From NCBI RefSeq assembly GCF_022179525.1, contig NZ_BPQX01000043.1:52407-116406 (forward strand): DNA of 64,000 nucleotides, written 5' to 3'. Under the pieces are notes generated by a model, which saw only the letters and a program-made list of their open reading frames with translations, made no database searches and had not been told where the DNA came from. A program made the translations under genes and the position numbers. Below are positions 21,558 through 30,562 of this stretch, piece by piece; the stretch's first letter is position 1, and each line of letters begins with the position of its first letter. The DNA comes from Methylobacterium persicinum. GTDB taxonomy: Bacteria; Pseudomonadota; Alphaproteobacteria; Rhizobiales; Beijerinckiaceae.

Positions 21558-21599
21558 TCCGCTGCAGCCCCCGCGATCGATACCTGGATGGCAGTCCAT

Positions 21600-21780
21600 C
21601 GCCGACTTCCGTTCTTCTCGTTGGGTCGATATGCGTTATTGGTGCCTAGGGGCATAAGGCGTTTTATGCACCATTAATTATTTTATGCTGTAATTTAGCC
21701 ATGCTACGTGACTGCATTTAGGCTTTTTCAGTGGATATCCGTAGTTTTCTACGCTTGCTGGTAAATCTTTGTAAACCTAA
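21600..21780. promoter_or_regulatory. AT-rich divergent promoter region with inverted repeat
   Basis: Base composition drops sharply here between two GC-rich coding regions. An inverted repeat GCATAA (21652-21657), six bases, TTATGC (21664-21669) lies in its centre, and ATTAATTATTTTATGC follows. This is the likely promoter/operator zone for the peptide operon on the plus strand and for the hydrolase pair on the minus strand. No known operator was recognised. Confidence 0.5.
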
Positions 21781-21851
21781 CCTCCAGCTGCGGCCCGCCC
21801 GTGGCCCGACGGCAGGCGGAACGCCGCGCCGTTTCCAGCAGGAGGCACCTG

Positions 21852-21977
21852 ATGAAGAAGCTCGACCTCGCGACCCTGAAGTCCGTTTCCGGCGGCTGCG
21901 CCCCCTGCGCTCCGCCGCCCTGCAAGCCCGCTCCCTGCGCCCCCGCGCCGAAGAGCTGCAACTCCTGCTGTTCGTAA
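21852..21977 (+). CDS. Cys/Pro-rich secreted peptide precursor with double-glycine leader
   Basis: A 41-codon gene too short for usual ORF calling. A strong ribosome site AGGAGG (21840-21845) lies six bases before the ATG. Residues 1-15 (MKKLDLATLKSVSGG) form a double-glycine leader with the usual spaced Leu/Val positions. Cleavage after GG would free a 26-residue core with seven Cys (16, 19, 24, 29, 36, 39, 40) and eight Pro. Four CxP units occur (CAP, CAP, CKP, CAP), followed by CNSCC and a last Ser. The exporter downstream has an intact C39 peptidase, which cuts such leaders. The core has no Thr and only three Ser (two before the Cys-rich end), which argues against a lanthipeptide. It could be disulfide-bonded, metal-binding or acylated. 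Confidence 0.85.
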   Translation: MKKLDLATLKSVSGGCAPCAPPPCKPAPCAPAPKSCNSCCS

Positions 21978-22047
21978 ACCGGATCGAATCGGGCCGTCGG
22001 GCACAGTCCCGTCGGCCCACCCCCGCCGGGCGGATCCGGGCGGCGTG

Positions 22048-22962
22048 ATGAGCGAGATCCCACCTTCGCGCCTCCTGGCGGCATCCCTGCCCCTTCCGGT
22101 CCGGCGACACGGTTTCAGGACGGTGTGGCCGGCCCGGCGCATCTTGCGCGGGAAGGCGACCCTCGGCCTCGCGCCGGTCTTCGAGGGCATCTTGCGGCTG
22201 TCCCGGGCGGAGGCCCGGCGCCTCGATGCGGAGGCACTGTTCGCCGACCGCCTCGTTCAGCTCGAATGGCTGGCGCTGCTGCGGCGGTCGCACCGGGCCA
22301 TCCGGGCGGACATGCGCTCCGTCGCGATCCCCGATGCGGGTCTGATCGCAAGCGTCGCCGCGGGGGCGAAGCCCGTGCTCCTAGCGCCCCTCCATATGGG
22401 CTGCTTCGCACTCCCCTTCGCTGCCCTGATCGACCGGTTCTTTCCGGGGCGGCCCATGCTGATCCTGCGCGCCCGGGAGGACCGGCCCGTCGAGACCGCC
22501 GTGATGCGGCGGATCGGCGAACTCGGCGTGGACATGCGCTTCCTCAACGTGCGCAACCGGCAGGATTTCCTCGGCGCCATCCGCTTCGCCCGTGCCGGGG
22601 CGACCATCGTGAGCTTCATCGACCTGCCGGCGAGCTACGGGGCGCCCTTCCAGACGACGCTGTTCGGCCGGCCGGTCCAGCTCGCCCTCGGCATCGACCA
22701 ACTGGCCCGGCTCACGGAGGCGACGGTGCTGCCGCTGGCCATCACCTCGTCGCTCGGCGGCGACGTCATCCATGCGGGGCGGCCCTTCGAGGTGGCCGAC
22801 AACGCGCCGGACACCCGGCGGCAGGTCGCCGACATCGTCCGGCGCCACATCGAACGCTCGATCCTGCGGGCCCCTGAACAATGGTTCATGTGGCCGCGCC
22901 TCGACGAGTACCTGCACGATGCCGAGACCTCGCACAACGCCATGAGCGGAGCAAACGCATGA
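22048..22962 (+). CDS. LpxL/HtrB-like acyltransferase homologue in peptide operon
   Basis: The 304-residue protein has the layout of the lipid A acyltransferase family. A His lies near residue 116 in APLHMGCFALP, FIDLPASYGAPFQTTLFGRPVQLA occupies the acceptor-site position, and GIDQLARLTEATVLPLA follows. The family motif is H-X4-D/E (as in HFGNWE); here the acidic position is Ala, so the usual catalytic dyad is broken. No N-terminal membrane anchor is evident. Its position, 70 bases after the peptide gene and overlapping the HlyD gene by four bases (ATGA), ties it to peptide maturation or export. It may acylate the peptide, bind it, or be inactive. A GTG three bases earlier is a second possible start. 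Confidence 0.75.
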   Translation: MSEIPPSRLLAASLPLPVRRHGFRTVWPARRILRGKATLGLAPVFEGILRLSRAEARRLDAEALFADRLVQLEWLALLRRSHRAIRADMRSVAIPDAGLIASVAAGAKPVLLAPLHMGCFALPFAALIDRFFPGRPMLILRAREDRPVETAVMRRIGELGVDMRFLNVRNRQDFLGAIRFARAGATIVSFIDLPASYGAPFQTTLFGRPVQLALGIDQLARLTEATVLPLAITSSLGGDVIHAGRPFEVADNAPDTRRQVADIVRRHIERSILRAPEQWFMWPRLDEYLHDAETSHNAMSGANA

Positions 22963-24353
22963 CGTTGGAAGAAAGGCCGATGCCTCGCTACGGGCGCGCG
23001 GAAGGTAGCATCGAGCCCCCGGGTTCTGGCGACGAGCCTGCCCCTCAGGCTGCCCGAGACACAGCGCCGGACACCGCCCGGGGGGATGGCGAAGGGGCCG
23101 GGGAGGAGCGGCCGGCTTCGGCCCTGCCGAGCGCCCGCATCCTGCAAACCATCGACCTGCGCCAGAACCGCAGCGCGACCTTCGCGGCGATCCTCGTCGC
23201 CGCTGTGGTGGCGGCGGTCTCCGCGGGTCTCTGGTACGGCCGCTTCGCCCAGACCGAGAGCGTCCGCGGGATCGTGGCCACCACGGGGGGATTCGCCCGC
23301 ATCGACGCGCCGCGGGCAGGCGTCATCACCCGCGTTGCCGTGCGCCAGGGCGAGGCGGTGAAGGTCGGCCAGCCCCTCTTCGCCCTGCGCATCGGGACCG
23401 CGACCGCAGGGGGCGAATCGGCCGTGGAGGCCGAGACCCGCAACCTGCTCCTCACCCGCAAGACGCTGGCGGAGGAGGTGGCGCGTTCCACCGCCTTCAT
23501 CGACGAGGCGACCCGCCAGCAGGCGAAGATCGAGGCCGATCAGGCGGCCTACTATGCCGGCCTCGCCGATCAGATCCGCCGCAGCGAGGCCGCCGCCGAG
23601 CGCAGCCGCGCCACGGTCAAGCGTGTGGCGGCCTATGTCCGCCAGGGCGACGCCACCCGCGATCTGCTCGAATCGCACGAGCGCACCACCTTCGAGTACG
23701 ACCGCCTGACCTCGGATCTGCGCCTCCGGCGTATGGAGCAGCTCCGCCTGGACGCCGAGCGCAAGCGCGACTTCCGGCAACTCGTCGCAGCCCGGGAGAC
23801 GCAGAAGGTCTCCGCCCAGAACCAGATCGAGGCGACCGACAGCCGGCTCGCCGCCCTACGCACCGAATCGGCCCTGGAGGTCCAGGCCCAGGGTGCAGGC
23901 GCGGTGCTGGCCCTGGCCGGCAAGGTCGGCGACTCGGTGGCGGCCGGGCAGTTCCTGGCAGCGGTCGGCGATCCCGGGGCGGCGCCCCTCGTCGTGGTCG
24001 AGGCGCCCGCCCGGGCGGTGGGCCTCGCCAAGGTCGGCCAGCGGGTGATCCTCAAATACGATGCCTTCCCGTTCAAGACCTTCGGCATCTATCACGGCAC
24101 GATCAGCTCGATCTCCGAGGCCGCCATCCGGGCGCCGGGGGAGGCCAAGGACGATCCCGGGCTCGATCCGCGCCCGGTGGTCCGCCAATCGGCCTACCGC
24201 ATCGAGATCACGCCCGACCGGCCCGATGTCGATGCCTATGGCGAGCGCGTCCCGATCCGCGTCGGCTCGACCCTCTCGGCGGACATCGTCGTCGAGCGTC
24301 GGCGGCTGATCGACTGGATGCTCGATCCGATCCGCGCCCTGCGCGGGCGGTGA
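22959..24353 (+). CDS. HlyD-family membrane fusion protein of peptide exporter
   Basis: From the ATG at 22959, which overlaps the acyltransferase stop, the protein has a cytoplasmic disordered stretch (about residues 1-70) and one membrane segment (AAILVAAVVAAVSAGLWYG). A barrel-sandwich half (GFARIDAPRAGVITRVAVRQGEAVKVGQPLF), a long coiled coil (about residues 175-310) and the second half with AGAVLALAGKVGDSV follow. It ends in LIDWMLDPIRALRGR, the usual tail of adaptors paired with C39 exporters. It would link the ABC exporter to a TolC channel. The stop lies 22 bases before the exporter start. Confidence 0.93.
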   Translation: MTLEERPMPRYGRAEGSIEPPGSGDEPAPQAARDTAPDTARGDGEGAGEERPASALPSARILQTIDLRQNRSATFAAILVAAVVAAVSAGLWYGRFAQTESVRGIVATTGGFARIDAPRAGVITRVAVRQGEAVKVGQPLFALRIGTATAGGESAVEAETRNLLLTRKTLAEEVARSTAFIDEATRQQAKIEADQAAYYAGLADQIRRSEAAAERSRATVKRVAAYVRQGDATRDLLESHERTTFEYDRLTSDLRLRRMEQLRLDAERKRDFRQLVAARETQKVSAQNQIEATDSRLAALRTESALEVQAQGAGAVLALAGKVGDSVAAGQFLAAVGDPGAAPLVVVEAPARAVGLAKVGQRVILKYDAFPFKTFGIYHGTISSISEAAIRAPGEAKDDPGLDPRPVVRQSAYRIEITPDRPDVDAYGERVPIRVGSTLSADIVVERRRLIDWMLDPIRALRGR

Positions 24354-24375
24354 GAAGGGCTGGGGACGAACGCCG

Positions 24376-26496
24376 ATGTTCGCTTCGCGACTCCACACCC
24401 GGGCCGTCCGCCCCGTGCTCCAGAGCGAGACGATGGAGTGCGGGCTGGCCTGCCTCGCGATGGTGGCCAACGCCCACCGTCACGACCTGGACCTTCCCTA
24501 TCTGCGGGCGCTGTTCCCCCCCTCCCGCCGGGGCATGACCTTCGCCGAGATCGTTGAGGTCGCCGGACAGATCGGCCTCGACGCCCAGGGGCTCGCGGTC
24601 TCGCAGGTGGAGGAACTCGCCGGGCTCAAGGGTCCGTCGATCCTGCACTGGAACGGCAACCACTTCGTCGTGCTCGAGAAGGTGGTGCGCGGCACCTATC
24701 ACGTCCACGATCCGGCCTTCGGCCCGCGCCTCTATGCCCGGGAAGACATGGAGCGCTATTTCGCGGGCGTCGCGCTGGAATTCGAGCCGCGGATCGACTT
24801 CAAGGCCGTCCGGGCCTCACGGAAATCGCTGTTCTGGAGCGTCTACCGCTCCTGCCGCGGCATCGAGCACACGGTCGGCCTGATCGCTGTGATGTCCCTG
24901 GCGGCCACCCTCTTCGCCCTGGCGACCCCCGTCTTCCTGCAGACGGCCATCGATACGGTAATCCCGCAATACGACCTCGACCTGCTCACGGTGGTGATCG
25001 TCGGTCTCCTGCTGTTCACCGCCTTCGAGGCGGTGTCGCGGTGGCTGCGGGACCTCGTCACCCTGCGCGCGGCGACGATGTTCGAGATCCATTTCACCCG
25101 CAACATCATCGGCCATGCCTTGCGCCTGCCGCTCGGCTTCTTCGAATCCCGTCATCCCGGCGATTTCGTCACGCGGCTCACCTCGGTCGATCAGATCAAG
25201 ACCTTCCTCGTCACGGGTTTCGTCTCCTCCATCGCCGACGGGATCATGTCCGTGCTGCTGGTGGGCATGATGTATTACTATGCGCCGGCCATGGCGGGGG
25301 TCTCGGTGCTGACCCTGGTCGTGGCGGTGCTGGTGCGCTTCGCGACCTATCCCGAGATCGCCCGGGCCACGACCCTGTCCCTGGAATCGCGTTCGGAGGA
25401 ACAGGCGCGGCTTCTGGACGGCCTCAAACAGATCGCCGGTCTTAAGGCGAGCAACACTGGCGGCTTCTTCGCCCTGAAATGGCTTGAAAGCTTCACCCGC
25501 TTCGCCAATTTCGGCTACCGCTCCAAGAAGCTGTCGATCGACGCTGACCTGTATCTCCACCTGATCTTCGCGCTGGGGACGGTGGCGACACTCTACATGG
25601 GCGTCACCGACGTGATGAAGAGCACGCTCTCGGTGGGCGTGCTCTACGCCTTCTTCGCCCTGCGCGCCGCCTTCTTCACCACGATGAACGCGCTCATCAT
25701 GAGCTTTCTGCAACTGTCCGTGATGCGGGTGCATTTCGGCCGCCTCGACGACGTGCTCGACGAGACGCCCGAACCCGCGAGCGAGGGCGTGCACATCGCC
25801 CGGGTGATCCGTCACAGCGTCGCCCTGGAGGGCCTCGCCGTGCAGTTTGCCGCCAACGACGCCCCCCTCATCGCCGAGGTGAACCTCACGATCGACATCG
25901 CCCGTCACGAGACCCTGGCGATCATCGGTCCTTCAGGCTGCGGCAAGTCCTCCCTGCTGCGCATCCTGGCGAGCCTGCATCCGGTCCGGCGCGGACGGCT
26001 CCTCGTGGATGGCCGCCCGATCGATGCCTTCGGCGTGCACGAGTACCGGGCGAATATCGGTTGCGTCTTCGCCGACGACCAGCTCTTCGCCGGGACGGTG
26101 GCCGAGAACGTCGCCCTCTACTCGCCCGACATCAGTCAGGCGCAGATCGAGGCGGCCCTCGATCAAGTGGGCCTGCTCGATGCGGTCCATGGCCTGCCGC
26201 AGGGCTTCGCGACCCTGCTTTCCGCCGAGAGCCCCCTTCTCTCCACCGGGCAGAGGCGGCGCCTGATCCTGGCCCGCGCCCTCTGCCGCCGCCCGCGGCT
26301 CCTGCTCCTCGACGAGGTGACGGCCAACCTCGACCCGGCCTCCGAGGCCGAGCTGGTGCAGGCGCTCCTGCGCTTTCCGGCGGCGAAGGTCTTCGTGACC
26401 CATAGCCGTCACGTCCTGCCCTATGCCGACCGGGTGCTCACGGTGCACGGCGGGACCCTCGTCGAGACCCGTCCCGGCACGGCGGAGGCGGCCTGA
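24376..26496 (+). CDS. Peptidase-C39 ABC exporter (bacteriocin/RiPP type)
   Basis: The 706-residue protein joins an N-terminal C39 peptidase, a six-helix exporter domain (about residues 160-440) and an ATPase. The peptidase triad is intact: Cys22 in QSETMECGLACLAM (Gln16 as oxyanion residue), His96 in WNGNHFVVL and Asp112 in HDPAFG. The ATPase has Walker A GPSGCGKSS at about residue 518, a signature written LSTGQRRR instead of LSGGQ, and Walker B LLLLDEVTANLD. It should cut double-glycine leaders and export the core peptide across the inner membrane. The 41-residue peptide at 21852 is its obvious substrate. Confidence 0.95.
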   Translation: MFASRLHTRAVRPVLQSETMECGLACLAMVANAHRHDLDLPYLRALFPPSRRGMTFAEIVEVAGQIGLDAQGLAVSQVEELAGLKGPSILHWNGNHFVVLEKVVRGTYHVHDPAFGPRLYAREDMERYFAGVALEFEPRIDFKAVRASRKSLFWSVYRSCRGIEHTVGLIAVMSLAATLFALATPVFLQTAIDTVIPQYDLDLLTVVIVGLLLFTAFEAVSRWLRDLVTLRAATMFEIHFTRNIIGHALRLPLGFFESRHPGDFVTRLTSVDQIKTFLVTGFVSSIADGIMSVLLVGMMYYYAPAMAGVSVLTLVVAVLVRFATYPEIARATTLSLESRSEEQARLLDGLKQIAGLKASNTGGFFALKWLESFTRFANFGYRSKKLSIDADLYLHLIFALGTVATLYMGVTDVMKSTLSVGVLYAFFALRAAFFTTMNALIMSFLQLSVMRVHFGRLDDVLDETPEPASEGVHIARVIRHSVALEGLAVQFAANDAPLIAEVNLTIDIARHETLAIIGPSGCGKSSLLRILASLHPVRRGRLLVDGRPIDAFGVHEYRANIGCVFADDQLFAGTVAENVALYSPDISQAQIEAALDQVGLLDAVHGLPQGFATLLSAESPLLSTGQRRRLILARALCRRPRLLLLDEVTANLDPASEAELVQALLRFPAAKVFVTHSRHVLPYADRVLTVHGGTLVETRPGTAEAA

Positions 26497-26535
26497 GGGG
26501 CCGTCCGCCGCGCCTGGGGCTCCGGACCGGTCGCG

Positions 26536-28692
26536 TCAGAACCGGCCGGCCACGGTCAGCCGCACGGCGGTGGGCTCGACGGGATGGAACACCCGGTCGA
26601 TCAGCCCCTCGGCCGGCTCGCCGGGAAGTCGGGAGACGTAGGCATAGGTGATCTGGTCCGACTTGCTGTTCGTCAGGTTCAGGATGTCGAGGGACACGCT
26701 GACCCCGTTCTCGAAGGCGTAGCCGACCCGGCCGTTGAGCAGGGCGGTCGGGCGGGAGCGGATCGAGTTGTCCTCGATCAGGGGGCGCGGCCCGAAGTAC
26801 CTGAAGCGCAGGGACCCGAACCAGCCCAGCGGCTCGCCGAAGGTGATGCCCGCGGAGGCGATGGTCGTGGGGGCCTCCGGCACCCGGTTGCCGACGGGGT
26901 CGGCATCCGAGAAGCGGGCGTTGGTGATCGTCAGGTCGCCCTCCAGGGACAGGAAGGGCGTCACCGCATAGCGGTTGGTCCATTCCACGCCGAAGCGCCG
27001 GGTCGGCCGGCTCGGTTCCGTGGTGCCGGTGTCGCCCTGGAACAGGTTCTCGGAGGCGAAATCGAGCCGGAACAGGGCCACGCTCGTCTCCAGCCCGGCG
27101 ATGGACCGGTTGCGCAGGCCGACCTCGTAGCCCGTGGACGGGACGAGGAAGGGCGCGCGCGTGGTGGTGAACAGCGCGCTCGCCGGATCGACCGTGGCGG
27201 TGACGCCGCGCACGTCGTTCGAATGGAAGCCGCCGCCGTAGTTGACGAACAGCTCCGTGTCGAACCACGGCCCGAGGGTGAGGCCGAGCTTCGGGTTCAC
27301 GATGCCGTCCCGGGCCCTGCCCGAATTTGCCGGGGTGTCGGAGGCGACGCTGGCATAGTAGCCGTCGGCACGGAAGCCGATGGCGGTGCGCAGCCACTCC
27401 GTCCATCGCACCCGGTTGTCGAAGTAGAAGGCGCCGCTCGTCTCCAGCACCCGGTCGTCGAGGATGCCGGAGCGGTATTGCCGGTTCGTCGTGTCGAACA
27501 GGCCGACCCGGATCGTGTCGGTGCGGGTCTGCACGCCGATCTCGTTCTCCATCGGACGGCCGAACAGGTCGCCCTGGAAGATGTGCAAGGCCTCGCCACC
27601 GCCGATGATCCGCTGGTCCAGCTGGTGGAACTGGTCGCCGTTGACCGGGTCGTTCAGGAAGTAGGTGAAGTCGTTGAAGAGGTTGAGCTGCGAGCGGACC
27701 ACGTAGGCCGAGGCCCGGGTCACCCCCGTGGTGTCGGTGGCGCTGAACTTGCCCGAAACGGAGAAGCGGGACGTGTCGCCGCCATCCGTGGGGTTCAGGG
27801 TTCCGTACCGGTCGATCAGCCCCGAGACGACGGCGCGCTCGGGGATCTGGTTGGTCGCCGTCCAACGGGCGGCATAGGCCATGCCGGTGACCGAGAACCC
27901 GTCGAGCGCAGTGCCCTGGCTGTAGCGGGCCACCGTGCTGATCTTGCGCAGGGCGTCAGGGACGACCCATGGCCCGTCGTAGACCTGGGCATCGGCCGCG
28001 ACCAGCAGGTTGCCCCCGGCGAGGGGCGCCGAGGCGATGGACAGGGCGCGCCGGTAGCCGAACGAGCCGATGGAGGTGAGGGCGAGGTTCTTCGGGACGC
28101 TGTCGAGGTAGTCGATCCGCACCGACCCGGCCGAGGCGAAGTCGCCGTCACGGACGAAGTAGGGGCCCTTGTGGAACTCCACGCCGCCCACGAGTTCCGG
28201 GATCAGGAAGTTGATGTCGGCATAGCCCTGGCCGTGGGCATGGGTGCGCATGTTGAGCGGCATGCCGTCGAGGAACAAAGCGATGTCGGTGCCGTGGTCG
28301 AGGTTGAAGCCGCGGAGGAAGAACTGGTTGGCCTTGCCCTCTCCGGAATGCTGCGTGACGATGAGGCCGGGTACTTCCTCCAGCACCTCCCCGGGCCGCG
28401 TCACCGGACGGTTGTTGATCTGCGCGCCGGTGATGAACCCTGCGCTGGCGGAATCCACGGTCAGCAGCTGGCCGCCGATGCCGCTCACGCCGCCGGCATA
28501 GCCCGCGCTCGCGGCGGGGGCGGTCTGCGCGACGGCATCGGTCTTCTCGGAGGTGACCGAAATCTCGTCGAGTGTCGTCTCGGTCGGGTTGGATCCGCCC
28601 TGGGCTGGGGCGATGCCGGGGAAGGCCGTCAGGCCAAGACTGGAGGAGATAACGAAGGCGGGGAGGGACGCGAAACGCGGACGGCAGGACAC
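26536..28692 (-). CDS. TonB-dependent outer-membrane receptor under B12 riboswitch control
   Basis: The 718-residue protein has a signal region (about residues 12-30) and a TonB-box-like ETTLDEISVTSE. A plug domain (PGEVLEEVPGLIVTQHSGEGKANQFFLRG, then DHGTDIALFLDGMPLNM) and a 22-strand barrel ending in VRLTVAGRF with a terminal Phe follow. A cobalamin riboswitch lies 118 bases upstream, so it probably imports cobalamin or a related corrinoid, or is otherwise needed when B12 is low. It is convergent with the peptide exporter gene (40-base gap), so it does not share a transcript with that system. Confidence 0.93.
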   Translation of the reverse strand: MSCRPRFASLPAFVISSSLGLTAFPGIAPAQGGSNPTETTLDEISVTSEKTDAVAQTAPAASAGYAGGVSGIGGQLLTVDSASAGFITGAQINNRPVTRPGEVLEEVPGLIVTQHSGEGKANQFFLRGFNLDHGTDIALFLDGMPLNMRTHAHGQGYADINFLIPELVGGVEFHKGPYFVRDGDFASAGSVRIDYLDSVPKNLALTSIGSFGYRRALSIASAPLAGGNLLVAADAQVYDGPWVVPDALRKISTVARYSQGTALDGFSVTGMAYAARWTATNQIPERAVVSGLIDRYGTLNPTDGGDTSRFSVSGKFSATDTTGVTRASAYVVRSQLNLFNDFTYFLNDPVNGDQFHQLDQRIIGGGEALHIFQGDLFGRPMENEIGVQTRTDTIRVGLFDTTNRQYRSGILDDRVLETSGAFYFDNRVRWTEWLRTAIGFRADGYYASVASDTPANSGRARDGIVNPKLGLTLGPWFDTELFVNYGGGFHSNDVRGVTATVDPASALFTTTRAPFLVPSTGYEVGLRNRSIAGLETSVALFRLDFASENLFQGDTGTTEPSRPTRRFGVEWTNRYAVTPFLSLEGDLTITNARFSDADPVGNRVPEAPTTIASAGITFGEPLGWFGSLRFRYFGPRPLIEDNSIRSRPTALLNGRVGYAFENGVSVSLDILNLTNSKSDQITYAYVSRLPGEPAEGLIDRVFHPVEPTAVRLTVAGRF

Positions 28693-28810
28693 GGGGGCCT
28701 CGACGGCGACAGTGGCACGTCACCGCGGATGAGGTCTCCCCGCCGAGCCATCGGCCCTGCGCTTCGACACCCGCCAGGACACCCCGCCCGGCGCGTTCCG
28801 CGTGTGACCA

Positions 28811-28996
28811 CGGCTGACGGCAGGTCTCCTGGCTCACGGGTCACCGCCCTCGCACCGTCTTCCCGGATGGACCCATCCAGTGACGCAGTGGTGCCGGGCT
28901 CGCCGCTTACAGTTGCGGGGGCAGCCGCGGCATCGGGCCGGAAGCCCCCACCGCGTTCCCTTTTGATCCCCGAGGGGAACCGTCACCGCCGTCATC
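28811..28996 (-). promoter_or_regulatory. Cobalamin (B12) riboswitch
   Basis: Read on the minus strand the segment contains the hallmarks of the cobalamin aptamer in order: GGGAACGCGGTG, GCTGCCCCCGCAACTG with AAGCGG, CACTG, GGGAAGAC, and the B12 box AGCCAGGAGACCTGCC (complement at 28819-28834). The B12-box end lies 118 bases before the TonB receptor start. Binding of adenosyl- or methylcobalamin would lower receptor expression, most likely at translation initiation or by termination. Nothing else is seen in 28693-29092. Confidence 0.96.
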
Positions 28997-29092
28997 CCAT
29001 CGCGGCGGGGAAGGGTCAATCGCACCGGGATGCCGGCGGTCCGGTTGGGTTTGCCGTGTGGCCCGTCCGCCGCATCGGGGGCCGCCCCCGGT

Positions 29093-30415
29093 TCAGACGC
29101 CCCGGTCGTTGCGGCGCAGGCTGGCGGGGGGCGCGAACAGCAGGAGCGCCGCGGCGACGAGGCAGAGGGTGCCGATGCCGTAGAGGGCGGGGGTGGTCGA
29201 GCCGGTCAGGTCCTTCACCCACCCCACCGCCACCGGGCTGACGATGCCGCCGAACTGGCCCAGCGTGTTGATGAGGGCGATGCCCCCCGCCGCGCCGACG
29301 CCGGTCACGAGCTTGGCCGGCAGGGTCCAGAAGGTGGGGATCGAGGCCACGATGCCGGAACCGACCAGCGCCAGGGCGATCATCAGGGGCACGATCTGCT
29401 TGTCGAACAGGCCAGCGGCGAAGAAGCCGATGGCCGCCGCGACGGCGAGGCCGGCGACGAATTTCGGGCGGTCCCCGGAGGCGTCGGACAGGCGTCCGAT
29501 CACCACCATGCTGATGGCGCCGCAGATGTAAGGCACCGCGGTGAGGAAGCCCACGGAGGCCGCCGTGCCGCCGGTGGCGGTCTTAATGAGGTCCGGCCCC
29601 CAGAAGTTGAGGCCGTAGGAGCCGACCTGCAGGAGAAAGTAGACGAGGGCGATCAGCAGGAAGCCCGGCTGCCGGATCGCGCCCCACAGGGAGTGATCGC
29701 CGATCCCGCGGTTGTGGTGGGCGATCGTCGAGGACAGGACGCCTTTCTCCTCGGCCGTCAGCCAGTTGGCGTCCTCGATCCGGTCGTCGAGGCGAAGGAA
29801 CACCAGCACGCCGAGGACGAGGCAGGGCAGGCCGCCGGCCAGGAACAGCCACTGCCAGCCGGCGAGCCCCGCCGTGCCGTTGAGGCCGCCGAGGATCAGC
29901 CCCGCCACGGGGGCGCCGAAAATGCCGGAGAAGGCCGAGGCCACGAACAGGAACGACGTCACCCGCCCGCGGAACGAGGCCGGGAACCACAGGGTCAGGT
30001 AGTAGAGGATGCCCGGTGCGAAGCCCGCCTCCATCGCGCCGATGACGAAGCGGAGGGCGTAGAACTGCCACTCGGTGGCAATGAACACCATCAGCGCCGT
30101 GGCGATGCCCCAGGAGATCATGATCCGGGCGATCCAGCGCCGGGCCCCGACCTTGTAGAGGAACAGGTTCGAGGGCACCTCGAAGATCACGTAGCCGATC
30201 ACGAACATGCTCGCCCCGAGCCCGTAGGCGACGTTGCTGAAGCCGAGATCGCTCTGGAGCTGGAACTTCGCGAAGCTGATGTTGATGCGGTCGAAGAACG
30301 CGAACATGTAGCAGATCATGATCAGCGGCATCAGCCGCCATGCGGCCTTGCGGACCACGCTGCTCTCGGTGACTTCGGCCACGCCCGTCAGCGGGCTGGT
30401 GGTGACGGCGCTCAT
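29093..30415 (-). CDS. MFS transporter, anion:cation symporter (phthalate permease-like) family
   Basis: The 440-residue protein has twelve membrane segments. The early motif ICYMFAFFDRINISFAKFQLQSDLGFSNVAYGLGASMF is the signature of the ACS family, which takes up organic anions such as phthalate, tartrate and glucarate. A ribosome site (complement of CCTCC at 30424-30428) lies eight bases before the ATG at 30415, so this start is preferred over one five codons earlier that overlaps the site. Genes for a lyase and a CoA-transferase lie upstream on the same strand, so the substrate is probably a short dicarboxylate used by them. Confidence 0.88.
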   Translation of the reverse strand: MSAVTTSPLTGVAEVTESSVVRKAAWRLMPLIMICYMFAFFDRINISFAKFQLQSDLGFSNVAYGLGASMFVIGYVIFEVPSNLFLYKVGARRWIARIMISWGIATALMVFIATEWQFYALRFVIGAMEAGFAPGILYYLTLWFPASFRGRVTSFLFVASAFSGIFGAPVAGLILGGLNGTAGLAGWQWLFLAGGLPCLVLGVLVFLRLDDRIEDANWLTAEEKGVLSSTIAHHNRGIGDHSLWGAIRQPGFLLIALVYFLLQVGSYGLNFWGPDLIKTATGGTAASVGFLTAVPYICGAISMVVIGRLSDASGDRPKFVAGLAVAAAIGFFAAGLFDKQIVPLMIALALVGSGIVASIPTFWTLPAKLVTGVGAAGGIALINTLGQFGGIVSPVAVGWVKDLTGSTTPALYGIGTLCLVAAALLLFAPPASLRRNDRGV

Positions 30416-30562
30416 GGGTGTGTCCTCCAAGGGGTTGGGCGGCCTGCGCCCACGGGCCGTCCGGCGCCGCTTCTGATGGCGGCGTCCGGCGGTAAGGGGT
30501 TTTGCGGTCGGCTAGAGCCGGAACAGATCGAGTTGCATCAGGGCCGCATCTCCTCCTCAAAA

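Noticed and set aside
21718-22293. Minus-strand and alternative plus-strand frames covering the Cys-rich peptide gene
   Set aside because: They lack domains and a good ribosome site, and their residue make-up is that of GC-rich shadow frames; the 41-codon gene has the ribosome site, leader and matching exporter.
26536-28692. TonB receptor as part of the peptide export system
   Set aside because: It is on the opposite strand, convergent, and has its own cobalamin riboswitch, so co-regulation with the peptide is unlikely.
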